A stretch of 64,000 nucleotides of DNA from JASGKO01 sp049840595 (GTDB taxonomy: Bacteria; Verrucomicrobiota; Verrucomicrobiia; Chthoniobacterales; Chthoniobacteraceae): positions 248,001 to 312,000 of the forward strand of contig JASGKO010000043.1 of NCBI GenBank assembly GCA_049840595.1, written 5' to 3'. The translations under genes were made by a program, and so were the position numbers. Of this stretch, positions 1-8,907 are shown in pieces; position 1 is the stretch's first letter; the number at the start of each line of letters is the position of its first letter. Below the pieces are notes generated by a model. That model was not told where the DNA came from, did not search any database, and saw only the letters and a program-made list of their open reading frames with translations.

Positions 1-147
1 CACATTTCTCGCACTGGTATTCGTAAGTAGGCATGGGTAATGGACGGGATTCCCTATAGCAGCCGCCGCGCCAGCACGCAAGGGGAGCTCGAAGCTTGAC
101 GGGTTTCACTCTCAACGGTTAATTGCGGGGCCGAAACTATTTGTCAC

Positions 148-750
148 ATGTTAAACCCGACTCGTCTAATTGCCTTTGCCGCGTTGCCTGCGGTCCTCTT
201 CATTGCAGGTTGCGCCAGCGATGAGCGCAACGACACCCAGACCCGCTACCTCGGTGGCAATGCCGCTCCTTCGGGGCCGGCCCGGGCGGCGTTTGACAAC
301 GTTTCCTACTGGGATGGCGATGGCGTCCCGGGCAAGCCGCACCTGATCATCAAGCTCGGCGAGCAGCGCGTTTATTTCTACAAGGGCGACCAGCTCGTGG
401 GGGTCTCGGTCATTTCCAGCGGTCGTGAGGGCCACGATACGCATCCCGGCAAATTCAAGATCATCCAGAAGGACAAGGATCACGCCTCCAGCGAATACGG
501 CGATTACATCCTGGCCGACGGCACCCGCAAGAAGGACATCGACGTGGCGAAAGACCCGAAGCCGCCCGGCGCGACCTTCGATGGCGCCAAGATGCCGTTC
601 TTCATGCGCATCGTCGGCGGCACCGGCATGCACGAGGGCTTCCTGCCCGGCTATCCGGCCTCGCATGGTTGCATCCGCATGCCCGGCTTCATGGCGGAGA
701 AATTCTTCGACAATGTGGAACTCGGCACCCCGGTGGAAGTCGATCCGTAG
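148..750 (+). CDS. L,D-transpeptidase (YkuD family) lipoprotein
   Basis: The 200-residue product has a signal peptide ending in a lipobox (IAGC, Cys22), so it is probably a lipoprotein. A YkuD domain fills roughly residues 60-198, with the active-site motif SHGCIR (His173, Cys175, Arg177) and an upstream conserved His162 in GMHEG. The family forms 3-3 cross-links in peptidoglycan or attaches proteins to it, using Cys as nucleophile. The start at 148 is chosen because the signal peptide begins there. It stands alone, with no operon partner on its strand. The family call is firm; the exact substrate cannot be read from sequence. Confidence 0.9.
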   Translation: MLNPTRLIAFAALPAVLFIAGCASDERNDTQTRYLGGNAAPSGPARAAFDNVSYWDGDGVPGKPHLIIKLGEQRVYFYKGDQLVGVSVISSGREGHDTHPGKFKIIQKDKDHASSEYGDYILADGTRKKDIDVAKDPKPPGATFDGAKMPFFMRIVGGTGMHEGFLPGYPASHGCIRMPGFMAEKFFDNVELGTPVEVDP

Positions 751-799
751 AAATTAACCGCGGCGAACGCGGCGGTCGCGGCGAGGGGACTTAGCCACT

Positions 800-1600
800 T
801 TAAATCACGTAGTCGGACCATTCGCAGGCGGGAGGGACGGTTGCGTAGCGCGCCCGGTTCTTTTCGATGAATTGGTTCAGCGGCGCCAGCAAGTCGCTCG
901 TCTCTTCCATCGCAAAGGCGAAATGCTCCGCCGTGTCGGTCGCATGCACATCGCTGACCGCGAGCCGGTCCGCATGCTCCGCCGCCAGATGGTGGCTGCA
1001 GATATCGCCGGTCCCGAAGGCATCGATTCGGCCATCGAAGAGATCCCGCACCGCGTCCTCCTGTCGTTCAAAGTAAACGATGCGCGCCGTATCCGGTTTC
1101 CGGCGCCGGGTATCGAGATCCGCGGTGGAGCCGCGGGTGACGGCGATCGTGCGCCGGGCGAAATCCGCCATGGTCCGTAAGTGGGCGGAGTCTTCTTTCC
1201 GGATCACGAGCGAGCGTTGCACGGTGTGGTAGGGCAAGCTCCAGGCCAGCCCGGCTGGGTGGCGCCGTGGGGTCGGAGCAATGCCGCCGGCCGCGAGATC
1301 GACCTGCCGGCGCAGCGGGCGCTCCCAAAGGCGATCGAACTCAAAAAAGCGCACCTCGACGGCGAGCCCTTCGGCGCGGGCAAAGGCGCGGAGAAAATGA
1401 ATATCCTTCCCCTGCGCGGTGCCCGCTTCGGCCCAGACGACCGGGGCAAACGAGCGATAAGCGCCGATGGTGAGGACGCCAGGGGAGAGCGTGTGCAGTG
1501 CGCCGCCGGGTTTTCTTTCGCCAAAGCGGGGGGCGGGAATGCGGGCGGGGTCGGGGATGAAGTGGTGCATGATGGCGGTGGATTTGCACACCGCTACCAT
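800..1600 (-). CDS. Solute-binding protein family 3-like
   Basis: The product of up to 266 residues resembles periplasmic family 3 binding proteins. It has an N-terminal strand LTIGAYRSFAPVVW, a middle segment LAAGGIAPTPRRHPAGL matching the usual position where such proteins read GxTxTxxR, and a C-terminal lobe ending in a helical tail. It has no recognisable signal peptide, which is unusual for a periplasmic receptor; an alternative start at 1570 does not supply one. No ABC permease or ATPase gene lies nearby. It may be an orphan receptor or a cytoplasmic descendant of the family. Confidence 0.65.
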   Translation of the reverse strand: MVAVCKSTAIMHHFIPDPARIPAPRFGERKPGGALHTLSPGVLTIGAYRSFAPVVWAEAGTAQGKDIHFLRAFARAEGLAVEVRFFEFDRLWERPLRRQVDLAAGGIAPTPRRHPAGLAWSLPYHTVQRSLVIRKEDSAHLRTMADFARRTIAVTRGSTADLDTRRRKPDTARIVYFERQEDAVRDLFDGRIDAFGTGDICSHHLAAEHADRLAVSDVHATDTAEHFAFAMEETSDLLAPLNQFIEKNRARYATVPPACEWSDYVI

Positions 1601-1654
1601 TTACCCTACTAGATGAGTAGGGATTGTTGCGTCATATTGATTCGGGTGGAAAGT

Positions 1655-2380
1655 TCAGCACGCGGTCGCGGTCGCGGATTTTTCGGATTGTGCGGCCCGG
1701 GATCTGAAACCGGCGAGGCCGAGGACGACCAGCGCGAGGGCGGCGAGCTGGTAGCCGGAGAGACCGTAGAGCACCTTCGGCGTGGCGCGGAGAAACTCGT
1801 GGAGGAAGCGGAAGGTGCCGTAGGTGATGAGGTAGCAATGGAAGTGCTGGCCGGGGAGAATGCGGCGTTTGCGCATGACGAAGAAGACAATGATCGCGAG
1901 GATGTTGAAGGCGAACTCGACCGGAACCACCGGCCAGCGCGGCACGCCGTGCGCATCGTAGAGCGCCCACCAGCCGGGCGGGCACACATCGCCGAGACAG
2001 CAGCCATTGAAAAAACAGCCGATCCGCCCGAGCGCGACGCCCACCGGCACGATGCTGGCAAACCAGTCGCCGGTCACCGAGGTGTAGCCGGTGAATTTCT
2101 TGGCGAGCTCGACCGTCGCGTAACCGCCGAGCAGCGCGCCCACGATGGATTTCCCGGTGGCGAGCTGCACCCACAGGTCGGGCGCGCCGAAGTGCAGCCA
2201 GCCCTCGGAGAGCACATACACCAACTTCGCACCCGCGAAGGCCCCGGTCAGCGCGAGCAGATAAATCACCACCAGCCGTTCATCGCGCCGCGCCAGCCGC
2301 GACCAGAAAATGATGCTGACCACGATGCCGGCAAACATCATCCAGCCATAGACGGCGGAGAGTGGCGCGCGGGTAAACAT
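1655..2380 (-). CDS. Divergent Lgt-like diacylglyceryl transferase
   Basis: A 241-residue polytopic membrane protein of the prolipoprotein diacylglyceryl transferase family. The Lgt signature appears as GRIGCFFNGCCLG, and PVEFAFN follows as in the family. The region that in canonical Lgt carries the essential His of HGGL reads GKSIVGALLGGY, so that His is absent, and the usual Asn after GRIG is Cys. This suggests a paralogue with a changed role rather than housekeeping Lgt. It is the last gene of a minus-strand operon, starting one base after the stop of the preceding membrane gene and downstream of a Tes-like radical SAM gene. A role in lipid or lipoprotein modification is inferred. Confidence 0.75.
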   Translation of the reverse strand: MFTRAPLSAVYGWMMFAGIVVSIIFWSRLARRDERLVVIYLLALTGAFAGAKLVYVLSEGWLHFGAPDLWVQLATGKSIVGALLGGYATVELAKKFTGYTSVTGDWFASIVPVGVALGRIGCFFNGCCLGDVCPPGWWALYDAHGVPRWPVVPVEFAFNILAIIVFFVMRKRRILPGQHFHCYLITYGTFRFLHEFLRATPKVLYGLSGYQLAALALVVLGLAGFRSRAAQSEKSATATAC

Positions 2381-3251
2381 TTAGTGAAAGGAAGCGCCGA
2401 TGAAGGAGGCGGTGCAGCCAAAGAAAAAGGCGATGAAGGCATTCAGCAGCAATAAGAGGATGCCGCCCGCCAGCGCCGCCGAGGTCTTGCGCTTGAAGAG
2501 CAGGATCGACGCCGTGAGACAGCAGCCGAGGCTGGCGATGGCCGCGGTGATCAGCCACGCGCGGGTGGCTTCATTGGACATATGGTCACCCACACCGCTC
2601 GAGGCGCAGGTGATCAGGACCAGGATCATGCCCGCCGGTGCGAAGCCGAGCAGGAGCGCGAGTGCCGGGGAGGCGGGGGGCTTGGGCAGGGGCGGTGGAG
2701 TGCCGGGTGATTCCATGGTGGGAGCAGGAGCGGGTTTTTTGGTAGTGAGAAAATAGACTGCGATCACCAGCAGGCCGCGCAGCGCGAAATGGAGAAACGC
2801 CTGGAAGAGGGCCAAAGAAGCGGAGGCGGGATGCAGCAGCAGCCGGAAGGGCACGGGAAGCAAGACGAGCGCCGCCGCCATGAGCAGCGCCCGGTCGAGG
2901 GCCCCCGTTCCATTTGCCTTGAGCGGGGTGAGAAAACAGGCGCCGGCAAAGCCCATCATCACGCCGCCGAAAAGGGAGAGGAGCACCGAGACGGTGATGT
3001 AAGCCGGCGAGAGCGGTCCGCCGAACTGGCTCAGAATCGGGATGAGGATGCTCCACAAGCCCCACGGGACGATCCAGGTCAGCAACAACGCGCCGAAGGC
3101 GATGACCAGCCGCTGCGGATAGTGCAGGATGGTGATGCTGCCCGCGCTGAAGGTTTTCTTCGAGTGCCTTGAAGATCGAATAGACGATGCCCAGGGCCGT
3201 GCCCAGCGCGAGCACGTAGGAAACAATGGCGAGGATCACGGGACCATTCAT
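2381..3251 (-). CDS. Polytopic membrane protein, unknown function (frame disrupted)
   Basis: This gene encodes about 289 residues with six or more hydrophobic segments and a proline-rich cytoplasmic linker in the middle (PAPAPTMESPGTPPPLPKPP). The start MNGPVILAIVSYVLALG at 3251 overlaps the stop of the upstream gene by ATGA. Near 3152 the frame shifts by one base: the N-terminal frame reads IFKALEEN, and the long downstream frame continues FSAGSITILHYPQR. A single extra C (AAC-C-TTC on the coding strand) explains this. It sits between a small membrane protein and the Lgt-like gene in one operon. I recognise no family. Confidence 0.65.
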
Positions 3252-3547
3252 GGGTGAAGATTCATTGGAGAACTGAGGCAGCCGATGAAGAAAATCGTAA
3301 AAGTAACCAGCACAGTCGCCGCCAGGTAGAGGAGAAAAATTACCCCTGGAGGTTGCAGTCGCTCTTTTTGTTCCGCTGACCGATCTGTGCAATGGAGAAT
3401 TGTCGCGATCGTGATGCATCCCATCAAAAGCGCCAACGCGAATTGGATGTTGAAGCGTGGAAGTGTCCTGAACAAAATCCCCGGCAGCGGCACGAAGCAA
3501 AGCGCGAAGAAGCGCAGCAGCCCACCGGATGGTTTGGGTTCTTCCAT
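3248..3547 (-). CDS. Small two-helix membrane protein, unknown function
   Basis: A 99-residue protein beginning MEEPKPSGG, with two hydrophobic hairpins (around residues 25-50 and 70-92). The start at 3547 lies four bases after the stop of the radical SAM gene, and its stop overlaps the start of the next membrane gene (ATGA), so translation is probably coupled. It may form a membrane complex with its neighbours. No known family is recognised. A longer reading extending upstream would overlap the radical SAM gene and is not preferred. Confidence 0.6.
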   Translation of the reverse strand: MEEPKPSGGLLRFFALCFVPLPGILFRTLPRFNIQFALALLMGCITIATILHCTDRSAEQKERLQPPGVIFLLYLAATVLVTFTIFFIGCLSSPMNLHP

Positions 3548-3551
3548 GGTC

Positions 3552-4929
3552 TTAATTTCCGAGATTCGCGTAATACCGGCAGAAGGAATCCAGCTTCCCA
3601 TCGGGCCGGATGACGTGGGTGCAGCACCGGTCGATCCGGTCCTCATCCCACGTGTTTACGTCCATGAACGGCTTGATAAACAAGCGGAAGGTATTCGTTT
3701 CATCGAGCTCGAACTGCTTGAGCAGATCGCCGAGCGGCTCGGATTCGCAGCCGCAGCGCGAGAGGTCGCTCCAGGGAGTAGCGCACCTTGTCGTGCAGGA
3801 AGCCCTGCACCGAGGCGAAGTCGATAAAATCGCTCACCGAGCGGGTGCCGAAAGGCGTCTTGAGCAAATAGCCGATGGTCGCGCAATTCGGATCGCCGCA
3901 GGGCAGGGGAGTGAAGTCCTCGAAGCGCAGCTTGCCCGCCGATTGCTCGACGGCGGCAAGGATGAGGTCGGCGGAATTGAGCGGAGTTGAGAGTTGAGGG
4001 TTGAGCGTTGAGAGACGGGGAATGCGCCCGCTGGTGAACATGGGCTGGAAAGCCACGCCGCGGACGTGCGGGAAGCGGAGGCCGAACTCGATCGCCTCCC
4101 ACAGGTGCGGCAGGTTCTCGGGCGTGACCGTCATCGCGAGGGTGACGGGCAGGTTCATCGCCTGGCAGCGCTCGATCGCCCGCTCGCGCATCTTGCGGAA
4201 ATCGCCGCCGCGCAAGGCGCGCTGCCCGGCCTCCTGCACGCCGTCGAACTGCAGGTAGAGCTGGCACTTGCCGTAGCGGAAAGTTTTCGCGAGCTGATCG
4301 GCAAAGGCGTCGTCGGTCGCGATGCGCACGCCGTTGGTATTGATGAGCACGTAGTCGAGCTTCTCGTGGGCCTGGGCCCAGGCGAGCAGTTCGTGAAATT
4401 GCGGGTGCAACGTGGGCTCGCCGCCGGAGAGCTGGAGAATCTCGATGCCGCCCTTGCGGTCGATCACGCCCTGGATGCGCTGTTGCAGCTCGGCGAGCGG
4501 TACGGCATCGACCGCCTCGCGCACGCCGACCGGCGAATCGGCAAAGCAGGTCGGGCAGGCGAGGTTGCAGGAGTTCACGATCTCGATGAGCGCGAGGCAG
4601 GTGGAGAGGGTCTCGAAGGGTTGGTCGCCCTTCGGCGCCACGGCGTTGCGGCCGAGCGTGCCATCGCTACCCGCGTCGCTGGCGCAGCAGGCTTTGCCAC
4701 CGCAACAGGCGTTCTCGGGGTTGCCGGTCGCCAGCCAGTAAAAGCGGTCATCGCTGGCGATGCACACCGTGTGCACGCTGTGCTCGGGGCAGATTTTCTT
4801 GAGCACTACGCGCCCGGTCTTCCCATCGCTGATCCGCCATACTGCGGCGGGGACTTTTTCGCGGCATTCCGGGCAACGGCTCGTCGTCCGTTTCAGCAGC
4901 GTTTCCGTGATGCGGGGAAGCGTTTTCAT
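3552..4929 (-). CDS. Radical SAM enzyme resembling tetraether lipid synthase (Tes/MJ0619-like)
   Basis: About 459 residues. The N-terminal part has a metal-binding pattern, CPEC then ICPEH, as in MJ0619-type proteins. The radical SAM motif is CNLACPTC (CxxxCxxC), followed by LSGGEPTLHPQF. A Cys-containing PCGDPNCATIGYLL segment and the terminal RCCTHVIRPDGKL plus FCRYY resemble the auxiliary cluster regions of archaeal Tes, which joins lipid tails by C-C bonds. The frame is disrupted near 3774: upstream YS and downstream WSDLSRCGCESEPL are joined by one extra C. The true C-terminus reaches 3552. The start at 4929 (MKTLPRITE) is preferred over a longer upstream reading. It is first in an operon with two membrane proteins and an Lgt-like enzyme. 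The lipid substrate is inferred. Confidence 0.7.
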
Positions 4930-4977
4930 ACCATGACCTGCGCCGATCCTAGCCGAGGAGGAGATCAAGCAGAAGAG

Positions 4978-5274
4978 TTTTCCAGCGAAAGACGCGAAAA
5001 ATGCGAAAAAGGGGAAGGCTGGTAGTTCTGTCTGGAGAAGATTTTTTGACGGGATGAACCGGATTTACAGGATGAATGAGGGTTGGAGCATTTGGAATTT
5101 TCGCCATCCGGTTCATCTGGTTCATCCTGTCCGGAATCCCCTCTGCTTAGAACCATTTTCCCCAACGGCCCACAGGGCCGTGGCTACAGCGATGTTTGGA
5201 AGTTCCGCGCGGCGCGGTAATGCATGAACACCATTTCGCCAATTTCCGAATGTTTCGCTTGTTTCGCTGGCTCT
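4978..5274. repeat. Intergenic block of inverted short-period repeats
   Basis: The 390-base gap between the radical SAM gene and the phosphatase has no gene but holds two nested inverted pairs. The outer pair consists of GCGAAA units (4983-5018), matched in reverse by TTTCGC units (5233-5274). The inner pair consists of GGATGAACC-type units (5049-5081), matched in reverse near 5105-5135. Units recur every 9-10 bases. Similar units occur in other gaps of this window. Confidence 0.6.
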
Positions 5275-5319
5275 CCTTCTCCGTGCGGTTCGTGGTGAAT
5301 TATCTTCGCACTCGCCAGA

Positions 5320-6567
5320 ATGGATGGGGAGGTCTATGGTGGCCCGGTTGTGAAAGGGCCTCTGCTGGAAAAATTCATTCGTCTGCTCCCCGCTGGCAAG
5401 CCGCTCGACGCGAAGACGCGCGATGCGGCGTTCGAGACGCTCCGCGAGGCGGAGGAGAAGTATCACAGCATTTTCGACAACGCGGTGGAGGGTATTTTCC
5501 AGACGACGCCCGAGGGCACCTACCTGAGCGCGAACCCAGCGCTGGCGCGCATCTACGGGTATGAGTCGCCCGCGGAACTGATCGCGAGCGTGAAGGACAT
5601 CCGCCAGCAAATCTACGTGAATCCGAACCGGCGCAACGAGTTCGTGGGCCGGATGCAGGAGAACGATGTGGTGGTGGATTTTGAGTCGGAGATTTACCAG
5701 AAAAACGGCGAGAAACGCTGGATCCTGGAAAACGTGCGCGCGGTGCGGAACGCGAAGGGCGCACTGCGCTACTACGAGGGCACGGTGCAGGACATCACCG
5801 AGCGCAAGCGCGCGGAGGAGGCGCTCGTCCGCAGCCAGGAAGCGCTGGCGAGCGAGCTGGCGGAGGCCGCGCAGTACATGCGCTCGCTCCTGCCGCCGCG
5901 CCAGGTGCAGCCACTGGCGATCGACTGGCGCTACCTTTCCTCCAGCCAGCTCGGCGGCGACGCCTTCGGCTACCAATGGCTGGACCAGGACCATCTCGGG
6001 ATCTATCTGCTCGACGTGAGCGGGCACGGGATCGGCGCGGCATTGCTCTCGATCACGGTGATGAACGTGATGCGCGCCCGCTCGTTGCAGGGGGCGGATT
6101 TTTACAACCCCGCGAGCGTGCTGATGGCCCTGCACGGGGCCTTTCCCTTTGCCCAGCAGAATGGGAAATATTTTACGATGTGGTATGCGGTCTATCATCG
6201 GCGCACCCGCCAGCTTTTCTACGCCAGCGGCGGGCACCACGGGGCGGTGCTGGTTTCGCACGGCGAGCCGACGCAGATTCTCAAGACCAACGGGCCGCTG
6301 ATCGGCGTGGTGGAGCACCCGAAGTTTTCCACCGGCACGGTGCACCTGCCGATGCAGGGGCGGCTCTACATTTTCAGCGATGGCGCGTTTGAAATTACGC
6401 GCGCCAATGGGGAGATGACCACGTTTGGGGAATTTGTGCATTTGTTGGAAGCGCAGGCCAACCGTAATGGGGGCGGGCTGGAGGCGATCCTCGACGCGCT
6501 GCACAAGGAGCGCGATGGCCTGGAGTTTGAGGACGATCTTTCGATCATTGAGCTGATTCTTTCCTGA
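5320..6567 (+). CDS. PAS domain - PP2C (SpoIIE/RsbU-like) phosphatase
   Basis: The 415-residue protein has a PAS domain at about residues 45-165 (YHSIFDNAVEGIFQTTPEG, then a PAC region ending VQDITERKRAEEAL), a short coiled-coil linker, and a PP2C-type serine phosphatase domain from about 200. The metal-binding motifs are visible: GGDAFG, LLDVSGHGIGAALLS and SDGAFE. Such enzymes dephosphorylate anti-anti-sigma factors in partner-switching stress pathways. No anti-sigma or STAS partner gene is adjacent. It is probably cytoplasmic, since no membrane segment is seen. The start is the first in-frame ATG ahead of the PAS domain. Confidence 0.85.
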   Translation: MDGEVYGGPVVKGPLLEKFIRLLPAGKPLDAKTRDAAFETLREAEEKYHSIFDNAVEGIFQTTPEGTYLSANPALARIYGYESPAELIASVKDIRQQIYVNPNRRNEFVGRMQENDVVVDFESEIYQKNGEKRWILENVRAVRNAKGALRYYEGTVQDITERKRAEEALVRSQEALASELAEAAQYMRSLLPPRQVQPLAIDWRYLSSSQLGGDAFGYQWLDQDHLGIYLLDVSGHGIGAALLSITVMNVMRARSLQGADFYNPASVLMALHGAFPFAQQNGKYFTMWYAVYHRRTRQLFYASGGHHGAVLVSHGEPTQILKTNGPLIGVVEHPKFSTGTVHLPMQGRLYIFSDGAFEITRANGEMTTFGEFVHLLEAQANRNGGGLEAILDALHKERDGLEFEDDLSIIELILS

Positions 6568-6578
6568 ACGGGGGGGAA

Positions 6579-6657
6579 TTTTAACCGCGGATTTCGCGGA
6601 TGACACGGATGGGCTGGTCTTTTATCCGCGCCCATCCGTGAAATCCGCGGTTAAAAA
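6579..6657. repeat. Inverted pair of CGCGGATG-type elements
   Basis: Directly after the phosphatase stop, TTAACCGCGG-ATTTCGCGGATGACACGGAT is followed after a short spacer by its near reverse complement ending CCGCGGTTAAAAA. Transcripts could fold into a hairpin with long arms. The unit CGCGGATGN recurs with a period near 9 bases and is shared with elements near 8.87, 9.57, 15.08 and 40.37 kb. Confidence 0.7.
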
Positions 6658-6730
6658 ATAATCCAGATTGAGTGCTCGATGTCTTGCGAACCCTTGCCGC
6701 GGTTTTCCATCGGGGCTAAGGTTTTTGCTC

Positions 6731-7174
6731 ATGCCCACCGACCGAGAACACCGCACCGCCACCATCATTGAGGTGGAAACGATCTACCGTGAACTGGCCG
6801 CGCGCCCGCTGGAGCGAAATTGCGAGTTGCGGACGGAGTGCTGCCAGTTCCAGCTCACGGGCCGGGTGCCGCACCTGACGATGGGCGAGGCGATCGTGGC
6901 CGCCAAGGGCCTGCGCGCCAGCGGGCGAAAGGAGCTGCCGGAGCGCGAGGATGGTGCCTGCCCGATGCTGGACGGCAAGGGGCGCTGCCTCATCTACGCC
7001 GCGCGCCCCTTTGGTTGCCGCACCCACTTTTGCAAGGCGGCCGGCGGGCCGATGGAGCGCCGCAGCGTGGTCGATCTGATCCGCCGCCTGGACACGCTGG
7101 ATGCCAAATTGAGCGGCGAAGGCGCCCGCTTGATCGGCGATGCCATCGAGGCCGCGTTGGAGCGGTTTTATTAG
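6731..7174 (+). CDS. YkgJ-family cysteine cluster protein
   Basis: A 147-residue protein with eight or more cysteines arranged as in the YkgJ family (putative zinc or iron-chelating domain): CELRTECC near the start, then CPMLDGKGRCLIYAARPFGCRTHFC. The C-terminus is helical and has no cysteines. The start MPTDREHR at 6731 is chosen because the upstream in-frame extension is unlike the family. It stands alone between a repeat element and a convergent TetR gene. Its molecular function is not established; metal binding is the family expectation. Confidence 0.8.
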   Translation: MPTDREHRTATIIEVETIYRELAARPLERNCELRTECCQFQLTGRVPHLTMGEAIVAAKGLRASGRKELPEREDGACPMLDGKGRCLIYAARPFGCRTHFCKAAGGPMERRSVVDLIRRLDTLDAKLSGEGARLIGDAIEAALERFY

Positions 7175-7206
7175 TCCGGCATCGCGTGCCGTATCTTCGC
7201 CCGGCG

Positions 7207-7806
7207 CTAGCGTTCGTTGACGCGGAGCCCGTTCATTAACATCTGCCAGACCTCGTTGTATATGAGGTCGATCTGCGGGTCGCTCCATTCGGCGGCGTGA
7301 ACGGGGTGGTGAAACCGGGTCGTGGCCGAGAAGATGGCGCGGCTGGCGGCCACGGGATCGGCCACCTGGAACGTGCCCTCGGCCACCCCGGCGCGAATGA
7401 TGGTTGCGGCTAGTTCGATCAATTCATTCACATGGGTGACGACGACCGAGGGCAGGCCCGCGACCAGGGCGCGATAGGCGGTGAAGAGCTCCGGGTCTTT
7501 GGCCGCGCGTTGGCGCTTGGTCGCGATCAGGGTGTCGAACATCCGCCGCAGGCGTTGCGGGGCCGGGCCGGGTGCAGCGACAATCGCCCGCAAGGGAGCC
7601 ATCGTCGTATCCACCCACCGGGCGACGACCAGGCGCCGGAGGTCGGCCTTGGTTTCCACATGCCGGTAAACCGCCGCATGGCTTACGCCCAGGGCGCGCG
7701 CCACATCCACCACGGTGGCCTTGGCCGGGCCGAAGCGGCGGATCACTTCCTCGGCGGTATCGAGGATGACCTCAAGCGTGAGCGGAGTATCGGCGGCGGG
7801 CGGCAT
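7207..7806 (-). CDS. TetR-family transcriptional regulator
   Basis: About 199 residues starting MPPAADTPLTLEVIL. The N-terminal helix-turn-helix is clear (ATVVDVARALGVSHAAVYRHVETKADL), and the C-terminal region is a typical ligand-binding helical domain. An alternative start at 7860 adds 18 residues. It follows the aldo/keto reductase gene on the same strand after a 67-base gap, so it may regulate that gene in response to a carbonyl or xenobiotic compound (inference). Confidence 0.85.
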   Translation of the reverse strand: MPPAADTPLTLEVILDTAEEVIRRFGPAKATVVDVARALGVSHAAVYRHVETKADLRRLVVARWVDTTMAPLRAIVAAPGPAPQRLRRMFDTLIATKRQRAAKDPELFTAYRALVAGLPSVVVTHVNELIELAATIIRAGVAEGTFQVADPVAASRAIFSATTRFHHPVHAAEWSDPQIDLIYNEVWQMLMNGLRVNER

Positions 7807-7873
7807 GGGGATAGATGGGTCAATATGCCCCACGGCCCAAGCATTGAAAGCAGCAATCAAAAATTCGCGGCGA

Positions 7874-8770
7874 TCAATGGGTGATTTCGTCCGGAATCGC
7901 GGTGGCGATCCCGTCCAGGATCGCCAGGGTTTCGGCGGACAGCTTCAAATCCGTCGCGACGAGATTTTCCAGCAGATGATCGACCGACGAAGTGCCGGGG
8001 ATGAGCAGGATATTCGGCGAGCGATGGAGCAGCCAGGCCAGCGCCACCTGCATTGAGGTCGTGTCGAGGCCGAAGGCGACCTCGGAGAGCGTGGACGATT
8101 GGAGCGGGGTGAACCCGCCGAGCGGGAAGAAGGGCACATAGGCGATGCCCTGCCGCGCCAGCTCGTCGATGAACGCATCGTCCTCGCGGTGGGCGAGGTT
8201 GTAATGGTTCTGCACGCAGACGATCTCGGTGATCGCCTGCGCCTCGGCCAGTTGAGTGGGGGTTACGTTGCTCAAGCCCACGTGGCGGATCAGGCCCTGT
8301 TTTTGGAGGTCGGCGAGCACGGAGACCTCGGCGGCGATGGAACCCTCGGTCGGGCCGTGGATCGCGCCCATCGCGCGGTAGTTCACGATGTCGAGCGCTT
8401 CGAGGCCGAGGTGGCGCAGGTTGTCCTGGACGCCGGCGGTTAATTCCCCGGGCGAAGTGGCGCGTTGCCAGGAGCCATCCGCCGGGCGCTTCGCCCCCAG
8501 CTTGGTGACGAGCACCAGGTCGTCCGGATACGGATGGAGCGCCTCGCGGATGATCTGGTTCGTGACGTGCGGGCCGTAAAAGTCGCTGGTGTCGATGTGA
8601 TTCACGCCCGACGCAATCGCCTCGTGGAGGACAGCGATGGCTGCCGCGCGATCTTTCGGCGGCCCGAAGACGCCGGGCCCGGCGAGCTGCATGGCCCCAT
8701 AGCCCATGCGATGAACCGTGAGCGAAGTGCCGGGAAAAGTGAACCGGCCACCGAGAGTTGTGTCGTTCAT
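7874..8770 (-). CDS. Aldo/keto reductase
   Basis: A 298-residue protein with the family fold. GYGAMQLAGPGVFG and HIDTSDFYG carry the catalytic Asp/Tyr region, VTKLG the conserved Lys, and LIPGTSSVDHLLENL the NADP-binding end. The catalytic Tyr is in DFYG. The expected active-site His near VNYRAMGA is not obvious: the family often reads YxLHR there, and here it is NYRAM, a possible change in activity. The start MNDTTLGG at 8770 fits the family N-terminus better than one 13 codons upstream. A TetR gene follows. It probably reduces aldehydes or ketones with NADPH. Confidence 0.85.
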   Translation of the reverse strand: MNDTTLGGRFTFPGTSLTVHRMGYGAMQLAGPGVFGPPKDRAAAIAVLHEAIASGVNHIDTSDFYGPHVTNQIIREALHPYPDDLVLVTKLGAKRPADGSWQRATSPGELTAGVQDNLRHLGLEALDIVNYRAMGAIHGPTEGSIAAEVSVLADLQKQGLIRHVGLSNVTPTQLAEAQAITEIVCVQNHYNLAHREDDAFIDELARQGIAYVPFFPLGGFTPLQSSTLSEVAFGLDTTSMQVALAWLLHRSPNILLIPGTSSVDHLLENLVATDLKLSAETLAILDGIATAIPDEITH

Positions 8771-8862
8771 AAAGATGCTCCTTTTGAAGTGCTGAGTTTC
8801 GAGGAACATCGGCGCGGAGTTACAAATGTCAAATTTTGAAATGTGTAATTATGAAAGCGGGA

Positions 8863-8907
8863 TTTTTAACCGCGGATGACGCGGATGGGCACGGATAAAA
8901 GCGGATT
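8863..8907 (+). repeat. CGCGGATG-type triple repeat element
   Basis: TTTTTAACCGCGGATGACGC opens an element in which CGCGGATGA, CGCGGATGG and GCACGGATA follow each other. It touches the stop end of the mscS gene. A reverse-oriented copy lies at the other side of the same gene (9561-9599). Confidence 0.7.

Noticed and set aside
1613..2455. Plus-strand open frame opposite the Lgt-like gene
   Set aside because: Charged low-complexity translation with no motif; the minus strand has the Lgt signature.
4978..5274. Possible CRISPR array from short direct repeats
   Set aside because: Units are about 9 bases with 2-base spacers, not 24-40-base repeats with unique spacers, and no cas gene is present.
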